A stretch of DNA of 36,034 nucleotides from XYA12-FULL-58-9 sp001798605 (GTDB taxonomy: Bacteria > Myxococcota > XYA12-FULL-58-9), in contig DAINMX010000042.1 in NCBI GenBank assembly GCA_036736205.1, positions 1 to 36,034 on the forward strand. The letters run 5' to 3'. Within the stretch, counting starts at the first letter, position 1, and every line of letters begins with the position of its first letter. Under the pieces are notes generated by a model, which searched no databases, was not told where the DNA came from, and saw only the letters and a list, made by a program, of their open reading frames with translations. The position numbers and the translations under genes are program-made. Below, in pieces: positions 8,763 to 15,724 of this stretch.

Positions 8763-9329
8763 ATGTCCGACGCCGCTACCGAGGCCACGGCGGACCCACA
8801 GCCCCAGAAAGCATTTGGGCGCACCTACTGGCTGCTCAATTCCATCGAGGCCCTCGAGCGGTTGGCCTACTTTGGCATTCGCGCGGTGGTGCCGTTGATG
8901 CAACAACCCCATCTCCTTTTTGCAATGGTAGCCCACCACCCGTGGCCCCACGACATTGGGTTCCTTCAAGCGTTGCTCGAGAGCTCGCCACAGGCAGTCG
9001 CGGCTGCGAGGGACAAAGCCGGCAAAGACCTGTCCCCACAAGAGATCGCCGAGAGTCTCACCGTCATCCAGGCCGCCCTCTCCGCGATCGATTGGGTGCA
9101 ACATGCCGATGCCGCGGCCAAGATCATCGGCAAGAACGTCTTTGAGGCGCGAGCTCTCGCTGCTGCCGACATGAATCAATCGCAGCTCAGAACCACAGAG
9201 ATGCTCTGGGAGGACTACAAACCCCACCTCCACGTATGGATACCCTTCGGCATCATCGGCATTCTCGCGACCATCGCCCTGGGCATCTTTGGGCAGATGG
9301 CAAAACGCTGGAAGGACATGAACGTCTGA
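8763..9329 (+). CDS. Drastically shortened POT/MFS peptide-transporter-like protein
   Basis: 188 residues; ATG 8763 follows AGGAG by five bases. Residues 18-48, 'FGRTYWLLNSIEALERLAYF' and then GIRAVVPL, match the first membrane helix of proton-dependent oligopeptide transporters (E-x-x-E-R-x-A-Y-F/Y-G). The C-terminus ('HVWIPFGIIGILATIALGIF') looks like the last helix of a major facilitator protein. The ~110 residues between are soluble and helical, instead of the ten helices expected, so the protein is far too short to transport (family members are 450-600 residues). The frame is intact with a good start, so it is either a cleanly in-frame internal deletion or a new small membrane protein with two helices. 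The stop codon lies within a 31-bp tandem repeat. Confidence 0.6.
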   Translation: MSDAATEATADPQPQKAFGRTYWLLNSIEALERLAYFGIRAVVPLMQQPHLLFAMVAHHPWPHDIGFLQALLESSPQAVAAARDKAGKDLSPQEIAESLTVIQAALSAIDWVQHADAAAKIIGKNVFEARALAAADMNQSQLRTTEMLWEDYKPHLHVWIPFGIIGILATIALGIFGQMAKRWKDMNV

Positions 9330-9381
9330 GGCATAACGCTGGAAGGACATGAACGTCTGAGGCAAAACGCTGGAAGGACAG
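9301..9381. repeat. 31-bp tandem repeat, 2.6 copies, over the stop codon of the shortened transporter
   Basis: Units are 9301-9331, 9332-9362 (one mismatch) and a partial copy from 9363. The first unit contains the last codons and stop (KRWKDMNV, TGA); the later copies lie after the stop. It looks like recent slippage or duplication. Confidence 0.95.
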
Positions 9382-9456
9382 TTCGAAGAACTCGAGCTTT
9401 GTCGACGCCCTTAACTCCGTGTCTGCAAGATCGGGGAAGATCACAACAAATCATGT

Positions 9457-9466
9457 ATTGCGCAAT
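9457..9466. promoter_or_regulatory. Palindrome ATTGCGCAAT upstream of vapBC (candidate operator)
   Basis: A perfect 10-bp palindrome lies about 50 bp before the antitoxin start, followed by AT-rich DNA with -10-like TATATG. VapBC complexes commonly repress their own promoter by ribbon-helix-helix binding to such palindromes; the assignment here is inferred from position. Confidence 0.3.
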
Positions 9467-9515
9467 TCAAGAAACACGTACAATTATACCTGCACTTATA
9501 TGTTGAGGTCGAATC

Positions 9516-9746
9516 ATGGCACAGGTCACCTTGTATTTGGATGAAGCGACTGCTGCGAAGATGCGTTTGGCTGCCAAGGATGCGGGGCTATCCATGAGCC
9601 GGTGGTTGGGTGAGGTCATCGAACGGGAGACCGCAGAGCATTGGCCAAAGGCCGTCAGAGAGCTTGCGGGGCAGTGGCCAGATTTCCCCACGGCAGAGGA
9701 ATTGCGCCAAGACGAAGGGGAGGATTTGCCCCGGGAGCCGCTGTGA
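9516..9746 (+). CDS. vapB: VapB-type ribbon-helix-helix antitoxin
   Basis: 76 residues, ATG 9516 after GAGGT. The N-terminus 'VTLYLDEATAAKMRLAAKDA', followed by a second helix ending in RWLGEVIER, is the ribbon-helix-helix fold (MetJ/Arc/CopG type) that binds the operator as a dimer. The acidic C-terminal tail ('FPTAEELRQDEGEDLPREPL') is the part expected to wrap the toxin. The stop overlaps the toxin start (TGATG), which implies translational coupling. Antitoxins of this kind neutralise the partner ribonuclease and repress the operon. Confidence 0.85.
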   Translation: MAQVTLYLDEATAAKMRLAAKDAGLSMSRWLGEVIERETAEHWPKAVRELAGQWPDFPTAEELRQDEGEDLPREPL

Positions 9747-10138
9747 TGTTTGCCCTCGACACCAACACCGTCATCTACTTTTTCAAGGGCAAGGGCCATG
9801 TGGCCGAGCAATTGATGGCGACCAGTCCTCGGGAGATCGCAGTACCCTCAGTTGTCGTTTACGAATTGGAGAAGGGCATCGCCAAGTCTTCGGCCGCAGG
9901 GAAGCGACGCCAACAACTCGATACGTTCTTGGAGGCAGTCGAACTATTGCCGTTGGATGAGGGCGCGGCACGCACGGCGGCAAAGATTCGTGCAACCCTG
10001 GAGCGACTGGGCACACCGATCGGTCCGATGGACAACCTGATTGCAGGAATCGCGAAACACTATGGAGCGACCTTGGTCACCCACAATCTTCCTGAATTCG
10101 CGCGTGTCTCAGGTCTTCAATGCGTTGACTGGTATTGA
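9746..10138 (+). CDS. vapC: VapC-type PIN-domain ribonuclease toxin
   Basis: 130 residues, usual length for VapC. PIN-domain acidic residues are visible: Asp5 in FALDTNT, Glu40 (or Glu42) in 'VVYELEKG', Asp96 in 'GPMDNLIAG', and the usual fourth position near 'LVTHNLPEF', where Asn114 occupies the place often held by Asp. These bind Mg2+ or Mn2+ and cut RNA, often tRNA or rRNA in characterised homologues. The start ATG overlaps the antitoxin stop by one base. All catalytic positions are present, so the toxin is probably active. Confidence 0.9.
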   Translation: MFALDTNTVIYFFKGKGHVAEQLMATSPREIAVPSVVVYELEKGIAKSSAAGKRRQQLDTFLEAVELLPLDEGAARTAAKIRATLERLGTPIGPMDNLIAGIAKHYGATLVTHNLPEFARVSGLQCVDWY

Positions 10139-10180
10139 GGCTCACCGACCCATTTCTTGACGAGCACCAGAGGGCGGCAC

Positions 10181-10210
10181 AAAACTGCAGTCAAAACTGG
10201 AGTCAAAACT
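10181..10210. repeat. 12-bp tandem repeat (AAAACTGCAGTC-like), 2.5 copies
   Basis: Copies at 10181-10192 and 10193-10204 differ at one base, and a partial third follows. The repeat fills the space between the convergent vapC and winged-helix genes and runs into the stop of the latter. Confidence 0.85.
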
Positions 10211-11063
10211 CCACCACGGCATTTTTGCCCCAGGCAAGAAGAGCATCAAAAATATCTTCGCGGTCGGCGGGACCGGGAGGCTCACTGAGTCGCGCTCGGT
10301 GGGAAGACTCGACGAAGTGTTGCCATCGACTGGCAGCTTCAACCCGGCGCATGGAAGGCGTGAGCTCCCCGAATTCATCGAGCTCACTCAGCATGGCCAA
10401 AAGCTGCAGGCGCTCGTGCCATTTGATCCATCGCAGCCCTCGTGCTCCCAGCAGTATCTCGAATGCCTCCCAGCTGCACAGGCTGAATTGACGTTGGCGC
10501 TGCCCACCGCGGGCGACAACGAACGCCCCGTCGATGAGCTCGTTGAGGGCGCGCTCCACACCACGACGATTCAATCCAGGGGCAACGAGATCGCTGGCCC
10601 GAACCTCGTGACCACGATTTGCAAGCAGTCCCGCCAGAACCTCGGAGCGCGTGGACGTTCCAGCCAGGGCGCGAATACGAAAACGAATGAGGGCAGGACG
10701 CTCGCTGTGTATGGGCATCCGCTTGCGGCCAACGTCGAGGTCGAGAGCGCCAGAGGATGGGTGCCAATCAGCACCGCACCGACGCAGAGCTCCATTGAAT
10801 CGTGCCAATGCTTCGACAGCATCAGCTGGCATCAGCGCTGCAAGCGCAGGAAGCCGCATCTTGGCGATACGATCAGTATTCGCGGCGCACCAATCGAAGG
10901 CGAGACCGAGCAGTCGCGGCTCACGGGCCGCGAGGTGGGGTGTCCATGCGATCAGAGGCTCAGGATCGACCACAACATTCTTGTGGTGACGCGCACCAGG
11001 AATGCCGAGCTCGCTCCATGAGCTCCAGAGCCAATCGACGATCGCTCGCTGAAGATCACCCAT
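10203..11063 (-). CDS. Winged-helix protein paired with a nucleotidyltransferase
   Basis: 286 residues. The ATG at 11063 overlaps the stop of the nucleotidyltransferase gene by 8 bp, so the two are translated together. The N-terminal ~110 residues are helical and unrecognised ('WTPHLAAREPRLLGLAFDWC'). About 135-200 reads as a winged helix: 'TRSEVLAGLLANRGHEVRAS', then 'NRRGVERALNELIDGAFVV' and an RQRQFSL wing. The remainder is helical. In AbiE-type (type IV) toxin-antitoxin systems a winged-helix antitoxin is paired with a nucleotidyltransferase toxin. Here the order is reversed and the family is not clearly AbiEi, so the comparison is only functional. It may bind the three direct repeats upstream of the operon. 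Confidence 0.72.
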   Translation of the reverse strand: MGDLQRAIVDWLWSSWSELGIPGARHHKNVVVDPEPLIAWTPHLAAREPRLLGLAFDWCAANTDRIAKMRLPALAALMPADAVEALARFNGALRRCGADWHPSSGALDLDVGRKRMPIHSERPALIRFRIRALAGTSTRSEVLAGLLANRGHEVRASDLVAPGLNRRGVERALNELIDGAFVVARGGQRQRQFSLCSWEAFEILLGARGLRWIKWHERLQLLAMLSELDEFGELTPSMRRVEAASRWQHFVESSHRARLSEPPGPADREDIFDALLAWGKNAVVEF

Positions 11064-11673
11064 CGCTGGCCTCCATCAGGTCGTCGATATGGTGGCCGAG
11101 TTTTTCGATGATGGGCGAAAGCTCTCGATCGGCAAAATCGTTGCGCCCATCCTTTTCGCAGCACCAACGCACGGCTTGCCGAAGCTCGTCGATCGTTGGA
11201 TCCAACTCTTTGAGATCGGCGATGTCGACATTGCGGCGTGCACCGCGAGCAGTGTCGGTGGCGGCCCACAATTTGAGACAGATCAAGTCCGGTCGCGCTG
11301 CAACCCGAATGGTGAGGGAACCAAACTGGATAGCCATTGCTCGATCGGCAAAACCTTTTGGAAGTCCGGTGTCGATGAGGACCGTTGAGTCGCCGTTGAG
11401 CCAGTCTCTGTCGTCATCAGGTTGGCGCTGCAGACCAAGTGTCACTGCCACATCGCGAATAGCTCGAACCAATTCGTTTGGCAGGGGCTTGGCGGGAACC
11501 CACTTTTCACCAGCAACTCGTGCCACGGTGTCGAGATCGAGGGTAGGTCTACCGATCAGATTCTGGAGCAGAAGAGCCCCACCACCGATAACCACAAGGT
11601 CAAATGAATGGCCACGACGTTCGAGTAGTTCACCCAACAACCCCAACGCTCTTCTAAGCTCCGAGCCTTCCAT
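11056..11673 (-). CDS. AbiEii-like / DUF6036-type nucleotidyltransferase
   Basis: 205 residues. The nucleotidyltransferase fold shows as 'LVVIGGGALLLQ' (Gly30-32) followed by 'GRPTLDLDTVA', giving the metal-binding pair Asp46 and Asp48. A later 'ARPDLICLKLWA' and 'RRNVDIADLKEL' fit the conserved K and D positions of the AbiEii/DUF6036 group. Known members are toxins that modify tRNA or other targets with nucleotides, and often work in phage defence. A good -10 (TAGAAT) sits six bases before the ATG, so the mRNA may be leaderless. First gene of a two-gene operon with the winged-helix protein. Confidence 0.78.
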   Translation of the reverse strand: MEGSELRRALGLLGELLERRGHSFDLVVIGGGALLLQNLIGRPTLDLDTVARVAGEKWVPAKPLPNELVRAIRDVAVTLGLQRQPDDDRDWLNGDSTVLIDTGLPKGFADRAMAIQFGSLTIRVAARPDLICLKLWAATDTARGARRNVDIADLKELDPTIDELRQAVRWCCEKDGRNDFADRELSPIIEKLGHHIDDLMEASDG

Positions 11674-11679
11674 CCGCTC

Positions 11680-11685
11680 ATTCTA
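11680..11685 (-). promoter_or_regulatory. -10 element TAGAAT of the nucleotidyltransferase operon
   Basis: TAGAAT on the minus strand ends six bases before the ATG at 11673, so transcription should begin at or near the start codon. No ribosome binding site fits in between. A -35 at standard spacing is not evident; the three repeats lie just upstream. Confidence 0.4.
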
Positions 11686-11701
11686 ATCAAAATGACGAAC
11701 A

Positions 11702-11759
11702 TTTAGCGACAAATTTAGACGCTTTAAGCGACAAATATAATACCGTTTCAGCGACACAT
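11702..11759. promoter_or_regulatory. Three phased direct repeats (AGCGACAAAT) upstream of the nucleotidyltransferase operon
   Basis: AGCGACAAAT occurs at 11705-11714 and 11727-11736, and AGCGACACAT at 11750-11759, each preceded by TTT(A/C)-like bases. The spacing is 22 and 23 bp, about two helical turns, so all three face the same side of the DNA. The surrounding DNA is AT-rich, unlike its neighbours. The likely role is binding of an operon-encoded regulator. Confidence 0.6.
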
Positions 11760-11777
11760 ATTGATTTATCGATCCTT

Positions 11778-11957
11778 TTGCTCCGGACCAGAAAACATGG
11801 CTGCCGAGAATGGCCAAACGACCGAAGAATCGAGACCAGAGCATGCGCCTGGGTCCTCAAGCTCCTTCAAGAGCTGATTGACGAGGGAAAGGTTATGAAG
11901 GCCGAAAAAAAGGGCGAGAGCGTTTTGTGGACTATGTGTTTGGAAATCGATCGGCAA
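11778..11957 (+). pseudogene. Possible fragment of a winged-helix DNA-binding protein
   Basis: One frame reads 'WVLKLLQELIDEGKVMKAEK' followed by a short wing-like end (GESVLWTM), the usual look of the last helix and wing of a winged-helix domain. No proper start exists and the sequence before it is incoherent. It faces away from the nucleotidyltransferase operon and lies next to the three direct repeats. Chance similarity is possible over so short a stretch. Confidence 0.25.
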
Positions 11958-11963
11958 TACAGG

Positions 11964-12698
11964 TTAGCTTCGGCGTTCGGCAATGTAGATGAAGGCATCA
12001 ATGTCGCGACCGGCGCGCCGGAGCGTGTGGCAGAGCTCCCTGGCGTTGCCAAAGACATCGTCGAGTCGGCGCAAAAAGCCAGGCGAGGGGTCTGCGGCCC
12101 AGACTGCGGCGCTTCCGCCTGGTCGCAGTGCCGCGCGCAGGTTTTTCAAACCATCTGATCCATAGATTTCGCGATTGGCATCCCGCACCAACCAATCCGG
12201 CCCGTTGTCGACGTCGAGGAGAATGGCGTCGTAGGCGGTATCGGCCCCGACGCTATCGGCCCCGACGTTTGTGGCCCCGGCGAGATGGTCGGCGACGTCA
12301 GCGACGATGACGCGCACGCGTGCATCGGCGAGGACGTGACCAGCGACGTGCGCCACCGGGCCGCGCACCCAATCTACCAACCGCGGCTCGACTTCGACGA
12401 TGTCCACCGCGGCGACGCCGTTCGTGTCGAGGACCGTACGGGCGGTGAAGCCGAGACCGAGGCCGCCTACCAAAACCCGCAACCGCGAGCGTCCGGCCAC
12501 TGATGCGAGCGCGAGACGGGCGAGGGCGCGCTCCGAGGCGGTCGCGACGCTGTCGATGAGAAACACGCCGTTGGCGATGATCTCCCAGACCGGGCCGTCC
12601 GGTGCCCATCGCTGCCGCAGCGCCCACTCGCCTTCCGCGGTCATGAACCGATCCAGGGTACGCGGTGGATAAGCGGCGTCGAGCACGACGAGGTCCAA
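11964..12698 (-). CDS. Spermidine-synthase-like SAM-fold protein
   Basis: 244 residues from a TTG that directly follows the preceding stop (TGATTG); a GTG 12 bases later is the alternative. The nucleotide-binding loop is 'LRVLVGGLGLGFTARTVLD', followed by 'VDIVEVEPRLVDWVRGP' (acidic residue for the ribose) and 'YDAILLDVDNGPDWL', matching the SpeE-like Rossmann methyltransferase fold. Members of this wider family transfer aminopropyl groups or have unknown roles. The polyamine-binding 'gate' and its key Asp/Tyr cannot be confirmed, so spermidine synthesis is not claimed. A 15-bp tandem repeat at 12240-12269 doubles VGAD(S/T) in a loop. Last gene of the run starting at 15494. Confidence 0.75.
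   Translation of the reverse strand: MDLVVLDAAYPPRTLDRFMTAEGEWALRQRWAPDGPVWEIIANGVFLIDSVATASERALARLALASVAGRSRLRVLVGGLGLGFTARTVLDTNGVAAVDIVEVEPRLVDWVRGPVAHVAGHVLADARVRVIVADVADHLAGATNVGADSVGADTAYDAILLDVDNGPDWLVRDANREIYGSDGLKNLRAALRPGGSAAVWAADPSPGFLRRLDDVFGNARELCHTLRRAGRDIDAFIYIAERRS
12240..12269. repeat. In-frame 15-bp tandem duplication in the SpeE-like gene
   Basis: ATCGGCCCCGACGCT (12240-12254) is repeated with one change at 12255-12269, and a degenerate third copy follows. It encodes VGADS-VGADT, an apparent loop expansion between two core strands. Confidence 0.85.
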
Positions 12699-13304
12699 TC
12701 ACCGGTCGCCGGTTTTGTCAACGCTCGCGAGACGTAACACCGCCACGATGCCTCGCAATTTGTCGACAAGCGGATGTTCCCACTCGTGCGCGAGGGCCTC
12801 AGTCACTTGCTCGTAGTACCAGAGTGTCTGCTCTTGGCTTGCAGTGAACTTCGCAAAGACATCGGCACCAACCTCGCGAAAGTCAGCAAGGATGCTGCTC
12901 GCGTTGTGCAGTTTATCGCAGGCGGAGACTAGTTTCGTATCGGCCGGCATATTTCGGAGCTTCGCAATATAGGCCTCTTTGCGCTCTTGCCAAGGAGGCT
13001 TGGGATGCACGGTGGTGTCTGAAAGCGCGACAACCATGGTCGACACTCGACTTCCAAATCTTCTACTTAGTTCCGCTTCGCTCGTCCCCTCGATATCTTC
13101 CAGATAGTCATGCAACACTGCGGCGATGATTTGATCCTCGTCGCCATGATTCTCAGCGACCCACGCAGCTACCTGCAGCAGATGCGACAGATAGGGAATG
13201 GGCTGCCGCCCGGCGGTGGCGGTTCCTTTTCGGATCTTCGAAGCGAAGGCATCGGCAGCCAACTTCAGTGCTTCGCCAACCTTGTCGGAGTATTGCTTGG
13301 TCAT
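12699..13304 (-). CDS. HD-domain small alarmone hydrolase (SpoT/MESH1-like)
   Basis: 201 residues from ATG 13304, chosen because GGAGA is eight bases upstream and because family members start 'M-x-YS-K-x-x-EAL-x-x-A'; a GTG at 13382 would add 26 residues. The HD catalytic set is complete: His41 in 'PYLSHLLQVAAWV', His65-Asp66 in 'AAVLHDYLED', and Asp130 in 'SACDKLHNAS'. These bind Mn2+ and remove pyrophosphate from (p)ppGpp. There is no synthetase, TGS or ACT domain, so it is a stand-alone hydrolase. It lies 78 bp after the antiporter gene and abuts the SpeE-like gene, suggesting an operon that links ion balance to alarmone turnover; this is inference. Confidence 0.87.
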   Translation of the reverse strand: MTKQYSDKVGEALKLAADAFASKIRKGTATAGRQPIPYLSHLLQVAAWVAENHGDEDQIIAAVLHDYLEDIEGTSEAELSRRFGSRVSTMVVALSDTTVHPKPPWQERKEAYIAKLRNMPADTKLVSACDKLHNASSILADFREVGADVFAKFTASQEQTLWYYEQVTEALAHEWEHPLVDKLRGIVAVLRLASVDKTGDR

Positions 13305-13382
13305 GTTCGGTGTCTCCGCTCGGAACTGCTTCAAGAACTCGCACTGTTCTCGCACCTTTGTCGCACTGTTGAAGCCTTCCAC

Positions 13383-14834
13383 CTATCGTTGGGGGCGGAC
13401 CTTCGTAGGTAAGCCGTCTTTGCCGACGTAGGTTCGGCCGACACCCGTGACCGCGGCACCCAACATCACCAGGGCGAGGAACCAACCGTGAAACACGTAC
13501 GGCCACACACGGGTTGGTTCCACAACCTCGACGAAGGGATAGGTCTCGGCGACATTGCTTAGTGTTTGGTAGCCAATGAGAACGGCGCCACTCCAGGGGA
13601 AGATATAGCCGAGGGCTGAGGTCGTGGCGTCGAGGATGTTGGCGCGCCGATAGGGGTGGATGCCAAACTTCATGCCCAGTCGACGCACGAAGGGCGCAGC
13701 CGCAATTTCGGCTGCGGTGTTGATGGTAATGAAAACGTTGAGCACGGCGACGATAAGCCAACTCGACACCTCGGCGCGGGCGACCGAGTTGCCCGAACGG
13801 GCAACCAACCATGACGTCACCCCATCCATGGCACCGCCGGCACGCATGATGTGACTGCACGCGACAATGAGGAGAATCAACGCCGCCATGTCGACATATC
13901 CGCCGATGCCATCGACCAGAGCACCCTTCACCGCGTGGGCTGTCGGATCGATCGCGAGAATTGCCGAACCCGGTGCCAAAGACGCGGCTGCAATGATGCC
14001 GATGGCTACGAGAATACCCCAGGTGAGCGAGGTCAACAGATGGTGACCACGCAGGGCCAAAAACACAACCAAGGCAAATGGTAGGAGAAGGAGCAGACCC
14101 CTCGGATCGGTGTGCGCTTCCACCATGCCCACGGCTTTGTCAATGTCCAAGACCTCACTGCTACCACCGAGGATGAGAAAGAGTACGAATGCCGGTGCCG
14201 CGGCGACCAAGGCGTACATGACCCGGCTCCTAACCACCCCAGGCACATCCGTGTCCTGTGTCGTTGCTGAGACGATCGTGGTGTCAGAGACTGGAGCGAG
14301 ATTGTCACCAAAGGCGGCACCAGACAAAATGGCAGCAAACAGAATTACGGGATCGGCACCAAGAAGAATGCCCGCTGGCATCATCAAGGTACAGAAGGCA
14401 ACTGTTGTTCCATAGCCAGTGCCTACGGCGGTCGCGAAAGTCGCAGCCAACACGAAAGTCATCGCAACAAATGCGCCGCCAGTTACGCCCGCCTGCACAC
14501 CCAGCCAAGCGAGCCCCTTCACCAAGCCGCCGACTTGCAGCACGTTGGCGAACATGCCCGCCCAGAACCACGCAACAATGGCGACGACACCAACCGGATC
14601 GCTCATGCCCCTGAAGATCTCTTCGGCGTACCGGCTCCACTTGTCCCGCACCAAAAACATTCCCGCCGCCAGGCCGAACACAGCACCGAGTATCAGGCCC
14701 CGAGTATCGGGGGCACCAGCGACCGAGATCGCCACAGCCCAGGCAACAAAGAACACGATGGGCACGGCAGCCATGATTCGACCGCCACGGAAACTCAGCG
14801 TCGGCTCAACGACATCCCCAGCTTCGTTGGTCAC
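13383..14834 (-). CDS. NhaC-family Na+/H+ antiporter
   Basis: 483 residues, about 12 membrane helices. 'GAAFGDNLAPVSDTTIVSAT' is the hallmark of the NhaC/COG1757 group, with a second cation-site segment 'LNVFITINTAAEIAAAPFVR'. The N-terminal 'PTLSFRGG' is also conserved in the family, which supports the GTG at 14834 even though the ribosome binding site is weak. The role is electrogenic or amino-acid-linked Na+/H+ exchange at the inner membrane; substrate specificity cannot be read. It starts 24 bp after the stop of the lipoprotein gene at 15494-14859 and is probably co-transcribed. Confidence 0.87.
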   Translation of the reverse strand: MTNEAGDVVEPTLSFRGGRIMAAVPIVFFVAWAVAISVAGAPDTRGLILGAVFGLAAGMFLVRDKWSRYAEEIFRGMSDPVGVVAIVAWFWAGMFANVLQVGGLVKGLAWLGVQAGVTGGAFVAMTFVLAATFATAVGTGYGTTVAFCTLMMPAGILLGADPVILFAAILSGAAFGDNLAPVSDTTIVSATTQDTDVPGVVRSRVMYALVAAAPAFVLFLILGGSSEVLDIDKAVGMVEAHTDPRGLLLLLPFALVVFLALRGHHLLTSLTWGILVAIGIIAAASLAPGSAILAIDPTAHAVKGALVDGIGGYVDMAALILLIVACSHIMRAGGAMDGVTSWLVARSGNSVARAEVSSWLIVAVLNVFITINTAAEIAAAPFVRRLGMKFGIHPYRRANILDATTSALGYIFPWSGAVLIGYQTLSNVAETYPFVEVVEPTRVWPYVFHGWFLALVMLGAAVTGVGRTYVGKDGLPTKVRPQR

Positions 14835-14858
14835 GGTCCGATGCCTATCAGAGTGTGA

Positions 14859-15494
14859 TTACTTGCACTCGACCGGAATAACAAAACCGGGTTTGGCCAT
14901 CTTGAACGGCTCGACGAGCATCGGCACTTCTTTGAAAGCGTCCTTGCAAGCATCGTCGTCGTTGCCTTCTATCTTGACCTCAAATGAGGTTCTGCAGTCT
15001 GGACTCGCTGACGCGTCACAAAGATCCCGGGCAAGCGCGGCATAGCACGTAAACAGCGTTGAACATGTCGCGGTGGCACCAACCGGTGCGGCCACAGGCG
15101 CTGGCGCAGGGCCGGCCACGGGTGCATTGCCGGTGGATGGTCCACTTAGGTTCATGTGTCCGAGCGCACACTGGAAGATCTCATCACCTGTCGTTTTGAC
15201 AGCCGTGAACTTGGCTTCGATTTCATTTGGTGGGACCACTTTGTCGTCGACAATGAGCACCATGTTGTAGGCGTCGACCTGGATCATGTACTGCACCCAA
15301 GCTGTCTCGTCGACCCTGACGTGAATCGAGTCGTCGAACTCGGACACCTGCAAGCCACGTTCGTCAGCGCAGGCAGCGATGGAAGCGAAGGATTGGGGGG
15401 CCACAACTGCCGACATCGGCAAGCGGTGGGAGCGGAAGGTCCCGCAGGCAGACATTAAAATGACGAGCGGCAGCAGCAATGCTAGTTTATGCAT
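14859..15494 (-). CDS. Hypothetical lipoprotein, about 211 residues
   Basis: ATG 15494 follows AAAGGGG and gives a clear lipoprotein signal, 'MHKLALLLPLVILMSACGTF' (Cys17). The first half has a small alpha/beta pattern ('SIAACADERGLQVSEFDDSI', 'WVQYMIQVDAYNMVLIVDD'). An Ala/Pro linker ('APVAGPAPAPVAAPVGATA') leads to a C-terminal piece with six cysteines and 'FEVKIEGNDDDACKDAF'. I recognise no family. It heads the run with the antiporter, alarmone hydrolase and SpeE-like genes. A -10-like TATAAG (15531-15536) about 37 bp upstream belongs to a ten-base match shared with the SRCR gene promoter. Confidence 0.8.
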   Translation of the reverse strand: MHKLALLLPLVILMSACGTFRSHRLPMSAVVAPQSFASIAACADERGLQVSEFDDSIHVRVDETAWVQYMIQVDAYNMVLIVDDKVVPPNEIEAKFTAVKTTGDEIFQCALGHMNLSGPSTGNAPVAGPAPAPVAAPVGATATCSTLFTCYAALARDLCDASASPDCRTSFEVKIEGNDDDACKDAFKEVPMLVEPFKMAKPGFVIPVECK

Positions 15495-15530
15495 GATTGG
15501 GCCCCTTTCATGGGTTCTCGAGAGTAAGCT

Positions 15531-15540
15531 CTTATACACA
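15531..15540 (-). promoter_or_regulatory. Candidate -10 region (GTGTATAAGA) of the 15494 operon
   Basis: GTGTATAAGA on the minus strand is identical to ten bases in front of the SRCR lipoprotein gene at 8535. No good -35 is seen at 16-18 bp. Confidence 0.3.
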
Positions 15541-15724
15541 CCTTTCGCGGTCCTAGCTACCGCCCAATGGGAGCGCAACCCACCGGAAAGACGCTTTCCG
15601 TTCTTCCGTCTTTGTGGCCACGGTGCCCGACACCGTTGAGGCCGAGCCATCGTGGTTTCCACCAACATTCGATTTGACGCACAAGCGCTGTGCGATAACA
15701 TTTCACACAACTTCAGGAGAACCC

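Noticed and set aside
8061..9365. Long minus-strand open frame opposite the transporter remnant
   Set aside because: It has no family features, is rich in His/Gly/Val as expected of an antisense frame, and overlaps two better-supported genes.
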